Assembly: GCA_046597185.1 (NCBI GenBank)
Contig: JBKJLF010000104.1
Coordinates: 1 to 26,586, forward strand
From: CAMBDR01 sp046597185
Lineage (GTDB): Bacteria > Pseudomonadota > Gammaproteobacteria > Burkholderiales > Burkholderiaceae_D
Reading direction: 5' to 3'
DNA: 26,586 nt
The position numbers were made by a program, and so were the translations under genes. Positions 15,426-23,244 of the stretch are shown piece by piece; within the stretch, counting starts at the first letter, position 1; each line of letters starts with the position of its first letter. The notes under the pieces are model-generated. The model saw only the letters and a list, made by a program, of their open reading frames with translations. It searched no databases and was not told the DNA's origin.

Positions 15426-16280
15426 TCAATGTGTTGATGTATGCGCAGAAATTTGGCTTTGGAACCGATCTGCTAATTGGTCTGTTTCTGATTCACCCAG
15501 TATTTCGCTCTCTGCCTTGATCTTCCTTAGGATTTGTACTGCTTGGTCGAATGCTGGCAGCAAGGCCGCATCGGTGGGCTTACCTAAAATCAGGTATACC
15601 TTGAATGCCTCTGATGTATCCGAGATGCTTGTAAGTTGCCCCAAATACCGATGAGCTTTTTCTCTGATCTTGTCGGGTGCGCCAAGATCAAATGAAATTG
15701 GCTCTATGCAATGCCATACGCCGTTCTTCCAGGCTGATTCAAATTTAATTTCATCATCCTTTCCCTGGATGGTTTTTTCTACAAAGAAATTTGAAATTTG
15801 TCTATTTTCCAAAGCTCGACTAAATCCCCTACCGACTTCATCATCCGTTCGTTTGTGGGCAGGAACCTTGTGATCGTACCGCGTAATATAGCGCGCAAAC
15901 AGGTCTGTAAGCGTTTTGCGCGGATCGGTTGTAAGGCCGGTAGAAATGGGGGACCAAGTAAGTGCGCTGTCGTCGTTTGGCAGCACGCTTTTAAGTAAGT
16001 TCACCAGGGCAGGGGCTTTGTCCCCAAAATCCATTGGTGATGAATATGAATCGGAAAGATCGGAAAAACGGCTTGACATGATTTTCGTGACTGCGCGAAA
16101 AGCCGTACTGTTTAAATCCGGGAAAAAATGGGCAGCGCGCCCCGGTGTTGTACGAAAAGACGCTTCAAAAAAACCAAGTTCCGCACAATGAACAGCAACG
16201 CCAATATTTACAAATTCAGCAGTTGCAACGTCGTGTACGTAGCGAAGAATGGCGTAAGAATATTTAAAGCGTTTTTTCAT
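15426..16280 (-). CDS. DUF3037 family protein
   Basis: The 284-aa product starts MKKRFKYSYAILRYVHDVATAEFVNIGVA, the conserved N-terminus of DUF3037 (motif YSYAILRYV...EFVNIGV). The rest is soluble, mixed alpha/beta, with no membrane segment. DUF3037 genes usually sit directly downstream of a HipA-like kinase gene, and here the start codon overlaps the stop of such an open fragment (ATGA), which supports translational coupling. The molecular function is unknown; a toxin-antitoxin or phosphorylation-linked role is inferred from the usual partner only. The gene is complete, but its likely partner is truncated. It ends about 160 bp before the TIR-STAND gene start; the DNA between contains a TGGTAT-GACG-ATACCA dyad of unknown meaning. 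Confidence 0.82.
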   Translation of the reverse strand: MKKRFKYSYAILRYVHDVATAEFVNIGVAVHCAELGFFEASFRTTPGRAAHFFPDLNSTAFRAVTKIMSSRFSDLSDSYSSPMDFGDKAPALVNLLKSVLPNDDSALTWSPISTGLTTDPRKTLTDLFARYITRYDHKVPAHKRTDDEVGRGFSRALENRQISNFFVEKTIQGKDDEIKFESAWKNGVWHCIEPISFDLGAPDKIREKAHRYLGQLTSISDTSEAFKVYLILGKPTDAALLPAFDQAVQILRKIKAESEILGESETDQLADRFQSQISAHTSTH

Positions 16281-16519
16281 TTTAGCACCTGTAAAGCCTG
16301 TTCTATAATGACGTGAATGTTATCTCTGCACTGCTTGAGGTAATCTAAAATTCCGTCAATGTGATTTCCATCATCCACCCACTCAGGGGGAATAGCGTTT
16401 TTGTACTCAATAAGTCTTTCGTTAGCGTGAAATAACCCGATGTCGAAATGAACAAAACTCTCGCAGCCAAAACGCCACGATTCCGGAATTATTTCATAAT
16501 TCGGGGTGCGCCGCCAGAT
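16277..16519 (-). pseudogene. C-terminal fragment of a gene coupled to DUF3037 (probably HipA-like kinase)
   Basis: An open minus-strand frame without a proper start runs from an upstream TGA (16520-16522) to a TGA overlapping the DUF3037 ATG. It reads RRTPNYEIIPESWRFG, then FVHFDIGLFHAN, AIPPEWVDDG and DYLKQCRDNIHVI, ending QALQVLK. The length, position, coupling and IPPEW-like helix match the tail of HipA_2-type kinases found before DUF3037. The kinase core is absent. The assignment to HipA rests mainly on context, so it is moderate. Confidence 0.5.
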
Positions 16520-16747
16520 TCATGAAAGTTAGTGCCGCACGGTTTTTATAAGAAGAATTTTAGGTGGGTGTTGTATTGTGAATTTTGGAATCTAAAGTGA
16601 TGTTGTGATCAGTCCAGCAATCGATCTGGCCTTGCTACGTCAGGTGCTTGGTAGGTTGGTGTGAACCAATTACCCAAAAATGCCAGCGTCGAAATCGCCA
16701 TTTCCGTGTAAACTACCCAGTCGCCCAACCCCCACCAAGGAACACTC
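16520..16747. other. Intergenic sequence, no gene recognised
   Basis: AT-rich DNA between the truncated fragment and the periplasmic protein gene. It holds the upstream limit of the truncation and the leader of the next gene. No clear promoter pair or hairpin was found. Confidence 0.5.
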
Positions 16748-17260
16748 ATGAATCTCAAACCCCTCGTCCTGGCACTCTGCCTGCTGGCCCCCACCGTCGG
16801 CTTTGCCCAGGCCGTTCCGGCTTCCGAAACCGCCATTAATGCGGTCATTGAAAGCTTTCGCACCAGCATCATCACCAAAGACCAAACCACCTTTTTGAAC
16901 TTGTTTCATGGCAAGTCGATTCCCTGGATCGGGGTGCTCGATGACGAAAGCTTGCAACGCGTAAGAAAACAAAACTCCAAGGCCAGCAAAGCCGACCCCA
17001 TGGGTACACCCGGCCCGGTGCCATTTATGAAATGGATCAAGGGCAGTAAAATGCTGATCGAAGAAAAGTTTTCGAATATCCGCATTACCACCGACGCCAG
17101 CATTGCTTCGGTGGTGTTTGATTACAGCTTTCACCAGGGGGCGTATAAATCAAATCGGGGCCAGGAGGCGTGGCAGTTGGTGAATACTGACAAGGGCTGG
17201 AAGATTAATTCGGTCATTTACACCATCCATGCCAACCCGGAACCAGCACCCAAGCCATGA
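16748..17260 (+). CDS. Periplasmic NTF2/SnoaL-like protein
   Basis: The 170-aa precursor starts at an ATG with AAGGA upstream. The signal peptide MNLKPLVLALCLLAPTVGFAQ has a likely cut after GFAQ. The mature part resembles DUF4440/SnoaL-like nuclear-transport-factor-2 folds: an N-terminal helix (INAVIESFRTSIITKD), FLNLFHG, then beta strands with SVVFDYSFHQ, GQEAWQLVNTDKGWKINSVIYTIH. The SVVFDY and W.LV.T.KGWKI.SV patterns are typical of the second half of this fold. Such proteins bind small ligands or act as hydrolase-like domains; no catalytic residues can be named. It appears complete and is followed about 130 bp later by the lysozyme-like gene in the same direction. Confidence 0.75.
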   Translation: MNLKPLVLALCLLAPTVGFAQAVPASETAINAVIESFRTSIITKDQTTFLNLFHGKSIPWIGVLDDESLQRVRKQNSKASKADPMGTPGPVPFMKWIKGSKMLIEEKFSNIRITTDASIASVVFDYSFHQGAYKSNRGQEAWQLVNTDKGWKINSVIYTIHANPEPAPKP

Positions 17261-17390
17261 ATGTAACGCCAAGGCCGAAAAAAATGCCACAGATTTTGCA
17301 TTGAAAAGGGAAATACTCTGGACAGCGCGCCAGCGCCGCACTACCATTCATCTCAGCATGCTTTAATCAACCCACAACAGGAGAAGCAAG

Positions 17391-18011
17391 ATGAGCATTA
17401 ATGTCGTGATCGATATTTCCCACTTCAATGGCACGGTCGATTTTGCCCAGGTGAAGGCCGCAGGCGTGGTTGGCGTGATCCAAAAAGCCACCCAGGGCCT
17501 CACCTTCACCGACCCCACCTATGTCAGCAATCGCAAAGCCGCTACCACGGCGGGCTTGTTATGGGGAGCCTACCATTTTGCCACCGGGGATGATGCCACC
17601 GCGCAAGCGCAGCATTTTCTTTCTGTGGCCCAGCCGGACAATAACACCTTGCTGGTGCTCGATTTTGAAGAAAACACCAGCGGCACCAGTATGGCGCTGG
17701 CCGGGGCGGAAACCTTTGTTAACTATGTGAACCAACAAAATGGCCGCTATCCGGGTTTTTATTCGGGTAGTTATGTCAAGCAATTATTGGGTAGCAATGC
17801 CAACCCGACTCTGGCCAAGTGCTGGTTTTGGCTGGCGCAATATGCCACCACGCCGCAAGTGCCTGCCAACTGGCCAACCTGGAGCATGTGGCAATACACC
17901 GATGGCGTGAACGGGCCAGAACCGCACACGGTGGCGGGCGTGACGGGTAATTGTGATCGCGATCAGTTTAATGGCTCCATGGATCAGTTGCTGAAGTTGT
18001 GGAAAAAGTGA
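17391..18011 (+). CDS. Glycoside hydrolase family 25 (lysozyme-like) protein
   Basis: The 206-aa product starts after a strong AGGAGAAG site. The sequence opens directly with the GH25 fold: VIDISHFNG (Asp8), GVIQKATQG, DPTYVSNRKAA, AGLLWGAYHF, LLVLDFEEN (Asp91, Glu93, the catalytic pair), FYSGSYVK, WFWLAQYA, WSMWQYTDG and a late CDRDQFNG. This matches the full length of single-domain muramidases that cut MurNAc-GlcNAc bonds in peptidoglycan. There is no signal peptide and no cell-wall-binding domain, so export would need holin, type VI or lysis; no such genes are nearby. A role in competition or as a phage remnant is possible but unsupported by neighbours. Confidence 0.88.
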   Translation: MSINVVIDISHFNGTVDFAQVKAAGVVGVIQKATQGLTFTDPTYVSNRKAATTAGLLWGAYHFATGDDATAQAQHFLSVAQPDNNTLLVLDFEENTSGTSMALAGAETFVNYVNQQNGRYPGFYSGSYVKQLLGSNANPTLAKCWFWLAQYATTPQVPANWPTWSMWQYTDGVNGPEPHTVAGVTGNCDRDQFNGSMDQLLKLWKK

Positions 18012-18042
18012 GGGTTCAAGGGGGCGATTGAGTTCTCTGGCA

Positions 18043-20118
18043 TTAGTTACGCCGCACCCATAGCCCCACCCGGTTATTGGGCTGATCGGAAAACCCATGC
18101 CAGTCGTAGCCACCCTTCAAGGCTTGATCCAGCTTTTGCCATTGCGCCTCGCCTTGGCGGCGCTCGTTGTGGCCCCAGGCGACGTAGCGCACCTGGCGCT
18201 GCAACAGCCAGCCCAGCGTATCCGGGCTTTGACCTTGATAAAAGTCCATCACTTGCTGGCGCAAAATGCCGATATCCGGCGCATAGTTACGCCATATGTT
18301 CAAGTGATTGGGCCAGCCCACTAGCGCAGCTTGGCCGCTGTACAAGGCATAGGCGGTGTGTTCGGTATAGGCATCGCCCGGCAGATTTTCCAGTACCAGC
18401 CCCGGTGGCGCGGTTTTCAGATAATTGATCAGGGCCGCCACCGGTTTATCCTGGGTCAGCCAGGCGTTGCCCTCCAGGCGGTTCAATTGGGGCGCTGGCA
18501 AGGTGTACCAGTATTGCAGCGTGGCCACCATTTGCCAGCATGGCCCCAACAACACCAGCAGCGCAGCCAGCCGTAGCCAGCGGCGGTGGCTGGCCAGGGC
18601 CAGCGCGCCCGCCATCAAAATGCCGCCACTCCAGGCCCAGCCCCACCACTTCATGGTGGAATTGTTGCGCTCGTAACGGCCTGCGTTCGGGTCGTCCACC
18701 CATAGCACTTCGCCAGCCAGTAGCATCAAGCCAAAACACAGCAGCATCACCCATGCCAGTGGCTGTTTGCGCCCTTGGGCCAGCAGCAAGCCAAATAGCC
18801 CCAGTAGCGGCCACAGCAATACCAGCAAGCGCGAGATGGGGGTAAAGTTGGGGGCGCTGACGAAGCGGATTGAGGTCGGTACCACCTGCATTGCAAAATA
18901 GTTGAGGAAAGGATAAATCAACATAAACCCGAGCACGCCGCCCGCCACCAGCCAAGGCCAAGCCAAGGGTAATTTGCGTACTCTGCGGGAGATGCCCCAA
19001 ACCAGCAGCAAGAGCGCCTGCATGGGTAAAATCCAGGCATTGGTGATGAACATGGCGGGCACGCACAGGGCTAGCAAAAAGGCCACCGCTGGCTGGTTTG
19101 GCGGGTGGTGATTTGGTGCCTGATTTTGTGTTGGCTGGTTTTGTGTTGGATAGTGGGCTTGATTGCTGGTTGGCGCGGCCTGTTCGATCCATGCAATCAG
19201 TGCCAACATTAAAAACAGGATGAAGAAAGCGCCCAGCGGCGGGTGGTAGTCGCCGACAAAATAATGGTAGCCAAAATTTTCCATCGGCAGATCCAGCGTT
19301 TCAAATCCGGCTGGTTTGCTGGCCGGGTCGAAGGGCGGCAAAATAAGGCGTCCGAAATCGGTATTCACACGGGCTTCAAAATTGCCGATAAAGCGCGAGC
19401 TGCCCCACATATGATCATGGATATAAGCGTCTCTGGCGTTGTCGGCGGGCGCTTGCACCAGCAGATTAAACAGCGGCGATACGCCCGTGCCGCCAGCCGC
19501 CAGCGCCACAATCAATACGGCCCGGCTGATTTTGTGCGGCACCATGCGCGCCACCACATCCCAGGCCAGCGCCAGTGCCAGGCCAGTCAGGAGGGCAAAG
19601 CCGATATTGTAAGCCAGCCCGATCGGCATACCAAACCAGCGCCCCATCAGCGCGCAGGCGTAATGCTGGAAGGCATAATAAAAATCAAAGCGATGCCCGG
19701 CAAACCATAAGTCTGGCCCCGGCAAGGTGGCACCGTTATAATAATTGGCGATGAAATATAAATCGGTCAGGCGTTCGGATGATGCGTCGATATTGGGCAG
19801 CAGGGTGCGCCACAGCAGCCCGAATAAAAACGCCAGCACCAGGGCCATTTCGGCATGGCGCAAGGCGCGCTCGCGCAAGCGTGTGCGCATGTGCCAAACC
19901 AGCGCCAGCGCGAGGGCGGTGGAAAGCGGCCACAGCCAGGTTAGCTTGCCCAGGCCAACAAAATGCTCAACAAAAAACGCCGCCATCAGCAACAGCAACA
20001 AACCACCGGCGCGCGCCAGTGGGTAGGGCAGCCAGCGCGCAGCCAGCAGCGTTATGCTGAGTAAATGCAGATACACCAGGCCCAATGTTAAGGCCAGATA
20101 AATGAAAAACATGGGCAT
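18043..20118 (-). CDS. Large polytopic membrane protein (DUF2298/YYY-like)
   Basis: The 691-aa product has about 14-16 hydrophobic segments and a C-terminal soluble part of about 130 residues. Conserved-looking stretches include FDFYYAFQHYACALMGRWF, GLAYNIGFALLT, VGDYHPPLGAFF and NAWILPMQALLLL, which resemble the DUF2298 (YYY) membrane family related to GT-C glycosyltransferases. A Gln/Asn/Pro-rich loop (about 345-370) includes a 15-bp duplication. The function is unknown; a lipid-linked sugar transfer role is inferred from fold similarity only. ATG 20118 has a weak CGGAA ribosome site. The gene's C-terminal end faces the lysozyme-like gene (about 30 bp gap, convergent). Confidence 0.6.
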   Translation of the reverse strand: MPMFFIYLALTLGLVYLHLLSITLLAARWLPYPLARAGGLLLLLMAAFFVEHFVGLGKLTWLWPLSTALALALVWHMRTRLRERALRHAEMALVLAFLFGLLWRTLLPNIDASSERLTDLYFIANYYNGATLPGPDLWFAGHRFDFYYAFQHYACALMGRWFGMPIGLAYNIGFALLTGLALALAWDVVARMVPHKISRAVLIVALAAGGTGVSPLFNLLVQAPADNARDAYIHDHMWGSSRFIGNFEARVNTDFGRLILPPFDPASKPAGFETLDLPMENFGYHYFVGDYHPPLGAFFILFLMLALIAWIEQAAPTSNQAHYPTQNQPTQNQAPNHHPPNQPAVAFLLALCVPAMFITNAWILPMQALLLLVWGISRRVRKLPLAWPWLVAGGVLGFMLIYPFLNYFAMQVVPTSIRFVSAPNFTPISRLLVLLWPLLGLFGLLLAQGRKQPLAWVMLLCFGLMLLAGEVLWVDDPNAGRYERNNSTMKWWGWAWSGGILMAGALALASHRRWLRLAALLVLLGPCWQMVATLQYWYTLPAPQLNRLEGNAWLTQDKPVAALINYLKTAPPGLVLENLPGDAYTEHTAYALYSGQAALVGWPNHLNIWRNYAPDIGILRQQVMDFYQGQSPDTLGWLLQRQVRYVAWGHNERRQGEAQWQKLDQALKGGYDWHGFSDQPNNRVGLWVRRN
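19120..19149. repeat. 15-bp tandem duplication
   Basis: CTGATTTTGTGTTGG is followed by CTGGTTTTGTGTTGG (one difference), inside the loop of the DUF2298-like gene, encoding repeated QPTQNQ-type residues on the minus strand. Confidence 0.8.
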
Positions 20119-20120
20119 TT

Positions 20121-20144
20121 CCGATGAAAAGACCGATGAAAAGA
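20121..20144. repeat. 12-bp tandem duplication just upstream of the DUF2298-like gene
   Basis: CCGATGAAAAGA occurs twice in tandem, in the leader immediately before the minus-strand start codon at 20118. Copy number would change leader length and ribosome-site context. Confidence 0.85.
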
Positions 20145-20151
20145 TACAGGA

Positions 20152-20184
20152 GTGGGCACGATCTGGTGCTCACGTGGTTCAATC
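20152..20184 (+). repeat. Hairpin repeat element, copy 1
   Basis: GTGGGCAC, a six-base loop, and GTGCTCAC, followed by GTGGTTCAATCC. It shares this layout and about 26 of 33 positions with copy 2 at 21009-21041, and both lie in the same direction on either side of the DUF3455 gene. Likely a dispersed REP-type element. Confidence 0.7.
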
Positions 20185-20414
20185 CAGCTTGCATTTTACT
20201 TCATAGCGGCGGTTAATGTCATTCATATGCCATCGATTTTGCCGCAACGCAGTATTAATCCAACCGTACAGCAATTGGAACACTTGGGCCATCTTGCACC
20301 TGCCAGGAAACGTATTGGCTTTTTTCATGGAAAACTGCAATAAGATGAATCCGTTTGGCTGGCAATGGCGTATACCTCTATGAACCCTAACCCTTATCCC
20401 AACCGGAGATTGAT

Positions 20415-20945
20415 ATGAAACAAGCATTTCGCATACTGGCAGCTTCATCTTTGATGGCATCAATCATGGCATGTAGTTCGGTCTTAACCGTACCGGACAC
20501 GCCACCTGCGGTGGCGGTTCCTGCGGGGAATAAATTAGTGATGATCGCTGTTGGTGCGGGTGATTTGACCTATGAATGTCGTGTAAAAACGGGTGCCGCT
20601 GGCGCTTACGAATGGGTATTTGCTGGCCCTAATGCGATCTTATCTGACAAGAATGGTAAGGCAGTTGGCAAATATTATGGTGGCCCCACTTGGGAATCGA
20701 ATGACGGCAGCAAAGTAACCGGTAAGCAAGTTGCAACTGCGCCCAATGTACCCACGGCGATTCCTTTGCAATTGGTCAAATCCAATCCGGCGACCGGTAA
20801 TGGGGCCATGACAGATATTACCTATATACAGCGCTTGAATACCGTGGGCGGCATTGCTCCGGCAGATGCTTGCGCATCGGGCAATGTCGGCGAGAAAAAG
20901 CTGGTGAAGTATCAGGCAGATTATCTGTTTTATAAAGCGAGCTAA
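20415..20945 (+). CDS. DUF3455 lipoprotein
   Basis: The 176-aa precursor starts at an ATG with a GGAGA site. It has a short signal and a lipobox-like SIMAC (Cys20), so the mature protein is probably a lipoprotein. DUF3455 features follow: TYECRVKTG, YEWVFAGPNAILSDKNGK, KYYGGPTWESNDGSKVTGK, AIPLQLVKSNPATGNG, ITYIQRLNTVGGIAP, and a terminal YQADYLFYKAS. It matches the usual full length. The function is unknown; relatives are secreted or surface proteins in proteobacteria and fungi. It is flanked by two copies of a hairpin repeat, and a weak promoter-like TTGGCT and CAATAA pair about 17 bp apart is seen near 20318-20346. Confidence 0.88.
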   Translation: MKQAFRILAASSLMASIMACSSVLTVPDTPPAVAVPAGNKLVMIAVGAGDLTYECRVKTGAAGAYEWVFAGPNAILSDKNGKAVGKYYGGPTWESNDGSKVTGKQVATAPNVPTAIPLQLVKSNPATGNGAMTDITYIQRLNTVGGIAPADACASGNVGEKKLVKYQADYLFYKAS

Positions 20946-21008
20946 AAGCTGATTTTCGCATCGCCCCGCAACATGCGCGGCAGCTTGCTTGGCAACCAGT
21001 AGCCCAGG

Positions 21009-21041
21009 GTGGGCACGCTTTTGTGCCCACGCGGTTCAATC
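21009..21041 (+). repeat. Hairpin repeat element, copy 2
   Basis: GTGGGCAC (21009-21016), loop GCTTTT, then a perfect GTGCCCAC (21023-21030), followed by GCGGTTCAATCA. It sits between the convergent DUF3455 gene and the chimeric fragment gene and may serve as a bidirectional terminator without a T-tract. It shares the layout of copy 1 at 20152-20184. Confidence 0.75.
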
Positions 21042-21050
21042 ACCCACTAT

Positions 21051-21716
21051 TTAATGGGCAAAACTTTGGAATACCTCATCCAATGTTGGCGCATCCACGG
21101 CACGATCAAACCATGCCTCGATTTGGGCGTTGGCGGCATCTTTAATTTGCGCCTCTACCGTTGGTGGCAGGGCACCAAAACGGCGGGTCAGCAGACAGGT
21201 TAGCAGATGGCTCAACATTTCTGTTTTGCCTTTTTGTTCACCACTTTGCTCACCCTCATGAAATTTTTGTTCTGACCTGACGCGTTCAATTGAGCTAACG
21301 TATTCCATTCTTTTTTCCTCTTCCAGTTCGCGCATAAAAGTTGATAACTTCACGTCCAATTCGGGTGGCAAGGCCATCATCCAGTCGATTACCAGAAAAA
21401 ACTGGTAAAACTGTGTGTCGTCCCAATTGCGTGCATGTAGCAAACGTACCCGCTTGCAGCCCATGGCGGCATGGGCTAGCGCTTCGCCACCGCGTTGCTG
21501 CTGGTGTAGGGCTTGTGCCAAATTGGCATGATTGAAGCCGATTAGATTTAGGTGGCCAATTGGTAGCGCTAAGTCAAGTGCTTGTGTGGTCAGTTGTTCG
21601 GCACCGGGCCAGTCTTTGCACAGTAGCAGTAAGTCGGCAAGGTTGCCAGTATAGATGGCAACCCCCGCCTGATCGTCGTGTTTCCAGGCAAGGCGCAGTG
21701 CTTCGTTATAATTCAC
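21051..21716 (-). pseudogene. TPR fragment fused to Rpn-family C-terminus
   Basis: A 221-codon frame with a GTG at 21716 that overlaps the stop of the upstream metallophosphoesterase fragment. The first 83 residues are TPR helices (YNEALRLAWKHDDQAG, TGNLADLLLL, GHLNLIGFNHANLAQALHQQ), like the sensor region of STAND NTPases. From about residue 84 (near 21467) the sequence becomes the C-terminal half of recombination-promoting nuclease (Rpn/DUF4351) proteins: FLVIDWMMALPPELD, EKRMEYVSSIERV, a Glu/Gly/Gln linker, LLTRRFGALPP, IEAWFDRAVDAPTLDEVF. The PD-(D/E)XK nuclease half of Rpn is missing. Two pieces of unrelated families are thus joined in one open frame. It may be a relic, although the frame is clean. 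Confidence 0.7.
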
Positions 21717-22012
21717 CTGTCATGCTCGCGCAGCCAGTCATCCACCGCACCGCCGCAAACGGCGTGCAATTGCCGCGCATCCCACACCAGTTGGCCTTGG
21801 TAATCGCCACCACCCAGTTGCAAAAACGCGGTATTTAGCCCGATGATGCCAATGCGTTGTTCACCGCAGGGCAGGGTGCAGGCAAAATCACCGGGCAGCA
21901 TGCCATCGGTCAATTTGCTGGCAGGGCGCTGCGGCGTAGTTTGCCACCAATCAGTGTAAGCAGCAAACGCTTCCCGCACCACAGTACGATATAAACCAGA
22001 AAGTGTCACCAA
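21713..22012 (-). pseudogene. Metallophosphoesterase fragment of a defence-type NTPase
   Basis: A frame of about 99 codons without a believable start. It contains AFAAYTDWWQTT, LLPGDFACTL, GIIGLNTAFLQLGGGDYQGQLVWDARQLHAVCGG and WLREHD, matching the middle of the calcineurin-like phosphoesterase domain found at the N-terminus of some STAND/AAA defence proteins. The metal-binding N-terminal motifs and the following H.PP motif are absent. An AAGGAG site with ATG at 22038 opens a 10-codon frame in another phase, probably the relic of the true start. The stop at 21713-21715 overlaps the next fragment's GTG. The whole phosphoesterase-NTPase-TPR gene seems to have been cut by at least two deletions. 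Confidence 0.65.
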
Positions 22013-22102
22013 GTAATAATAGTCACCACATAATGCATCCCTGCTCCTTAATCTTTGCTACAATAAGCGACCGCCAAGCGCGCCACCCACGGAGTGAATA
22101 AA

Positions 22103-23116
22103 ATGTCTGTCGAACAATTTTGGTATGATCTGGAAAAATCCCACACCCAATTAAGCAGCTTGCCCCCCGTCCAGGCGATGGAATTGATCAACACCTTGCT
22201 TCAGCGATATTTCCCAAAAATCTCAGCCGAACTACAAACCACCCCCGACACCGTTCCACAGCAATATGAATTGATTTTCACCGCCCACGGTGCAATCGAA
22301 TATTTTCTTGATGTGATGGCACTGGCGCAGGCGGCGCGCCCATTGGCGCTGTTCAGCAAAGTCACCGCCTTCAGAATGCGTGCCAACATGGCTGGCTTTG
22401 AAATGCGCATGAATGAATTCTCGCTCAGTCCGACCGATGTGTTGATCCAGCATTACGCCGATGGCGGGCGCGCCGGGCTGACGATCTGGTTTGGCAAACC
22501 GATTGCACAGGATTTTATCGATCACGCCAAACACATGACCTTTATTTTGCTCGACCATGCGCTGGGTGAATATGATTTAGCCATCAAAATCGGTGTCATT
22601 GAGTTTGCAAGCGCTGAACTGGTAGAGGGCATGGCTTCCTTGGTAGCGCTGGACCAATTCCCCGCCGTATTTGACCAGTTTTGGCGCAATGACTTGAAGC
22701 ACAGCGCGGTTTTTCCCGTCGGCGAGCATGAATGGGTCGGCTTTACCCTGACCAGCCAGGACGACCCCGACGATGTGCTCATCGTGCAACGCAATGAATC
22801 GGCGCAGGCGCTGGTGTGCCGCGCCGATCTGGCGTGGCGCTTGCAAGTGGAGGTGGAACTGGACAATAGCGCGGCCCTGGAGCAGGTGCGCTCGTTTGAA
22901 GACCAGTTGAGCGCTGCGCTGGAGCACGCCCAAGAAGGCATCTCGACCCAAATCCTGTTGCACGAAAATGTACGCACCATGGATTGGCATGTCTGTGATA
23001 TTGTCACAGCGGTAGCGCAGGCCGAGGCCATCGCCAGCCGCTTCCCCGATCTGCAATTTAACATCGACCAGGAGTTTGACCCGCAATGGCGGCAATATTT
23101 GCGCTGGGTGGAGTGA
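22103..23116 (+). CDS. Protein with C-terminal DUF695-like region
   Basis: The 337-aa product starts at an ATG eight bases after GGAG; the in-frame GTG at 22094 is part of that site and is not used as start here. It is soluble, with no signal. The N-terminal 200 residues (YELIFTAHGAIEYFLDVMALAQAARP, YDLAIKIGVIEF) are unrecognised. The C-terminal 120 residues have a pattern like DUF695: a hydrophobic R..LAW.L, FEDQLSAAL, HENVRTMDWHVCDIV, and a closing DPQWRQYLRWV. DUF695 proteins are of unknown function and sometimes sit near toxin or immunity genes. Divergent from the metallophosphoesterase fragment, with a TACAAT at 22059-22064 as possible -10. Confidence 0.6.
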   Translation: MSVEQFWYDLEKSHTQLSSLPPVQAMELINTLLQRYFPKISAELQTTPDTVPQQYELIFTAHGAIEYFLDVMALAQAARPLALFSKVTAFRMRANMAGFEMRMNEFSLSPTDVLIQHYADGGRAGLTIWFGKPIAQDFIDHAKHMTFILLDHALGEYDLAIKIGVIEFASAELVEGMASLVALDQFPAVFDQFWRNDLKHSAVFPVGEHEWVGFTLTSQDDPDDVLIVQRNESAQALVCRADLAWRLQVEVELDNSAALEQVRSFEDQLSAALEHAQEGISTQILLHENVRTMDWHVCDIVTAVAQAEAIASRFPDLQFNIDQEFDPQWRQYLRWVE

Positions 23117-23244
23117 ATCAGGTAGATTAAGCCGCAATCGCTACAACATACGCGCCAGCAAAGCCTTGTCGTATTTGCTTGGCAGGGTTAAATTGCCCGA
23201 GCTTGATGTGGATCAAGCCCAAGCCATGCACGCGATGGGGGGGC

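Noticed and set aside
23204..23217. TTGAT-GTGG-ATCAA, a perfect FNR/ANR-type site
   Set aside because: It lies between two convergent gene ends, with no promoter or start downstream in either direction, and is likely a chance match.
23117..23244. Open frame ending ALSYLLGRVKLPELDVDQAQ...GGLN after the DUF695-like gene
   Set aside because: Looks slightly protein-like, but there is no start or ribosome site and no family I recognise; too short to call.
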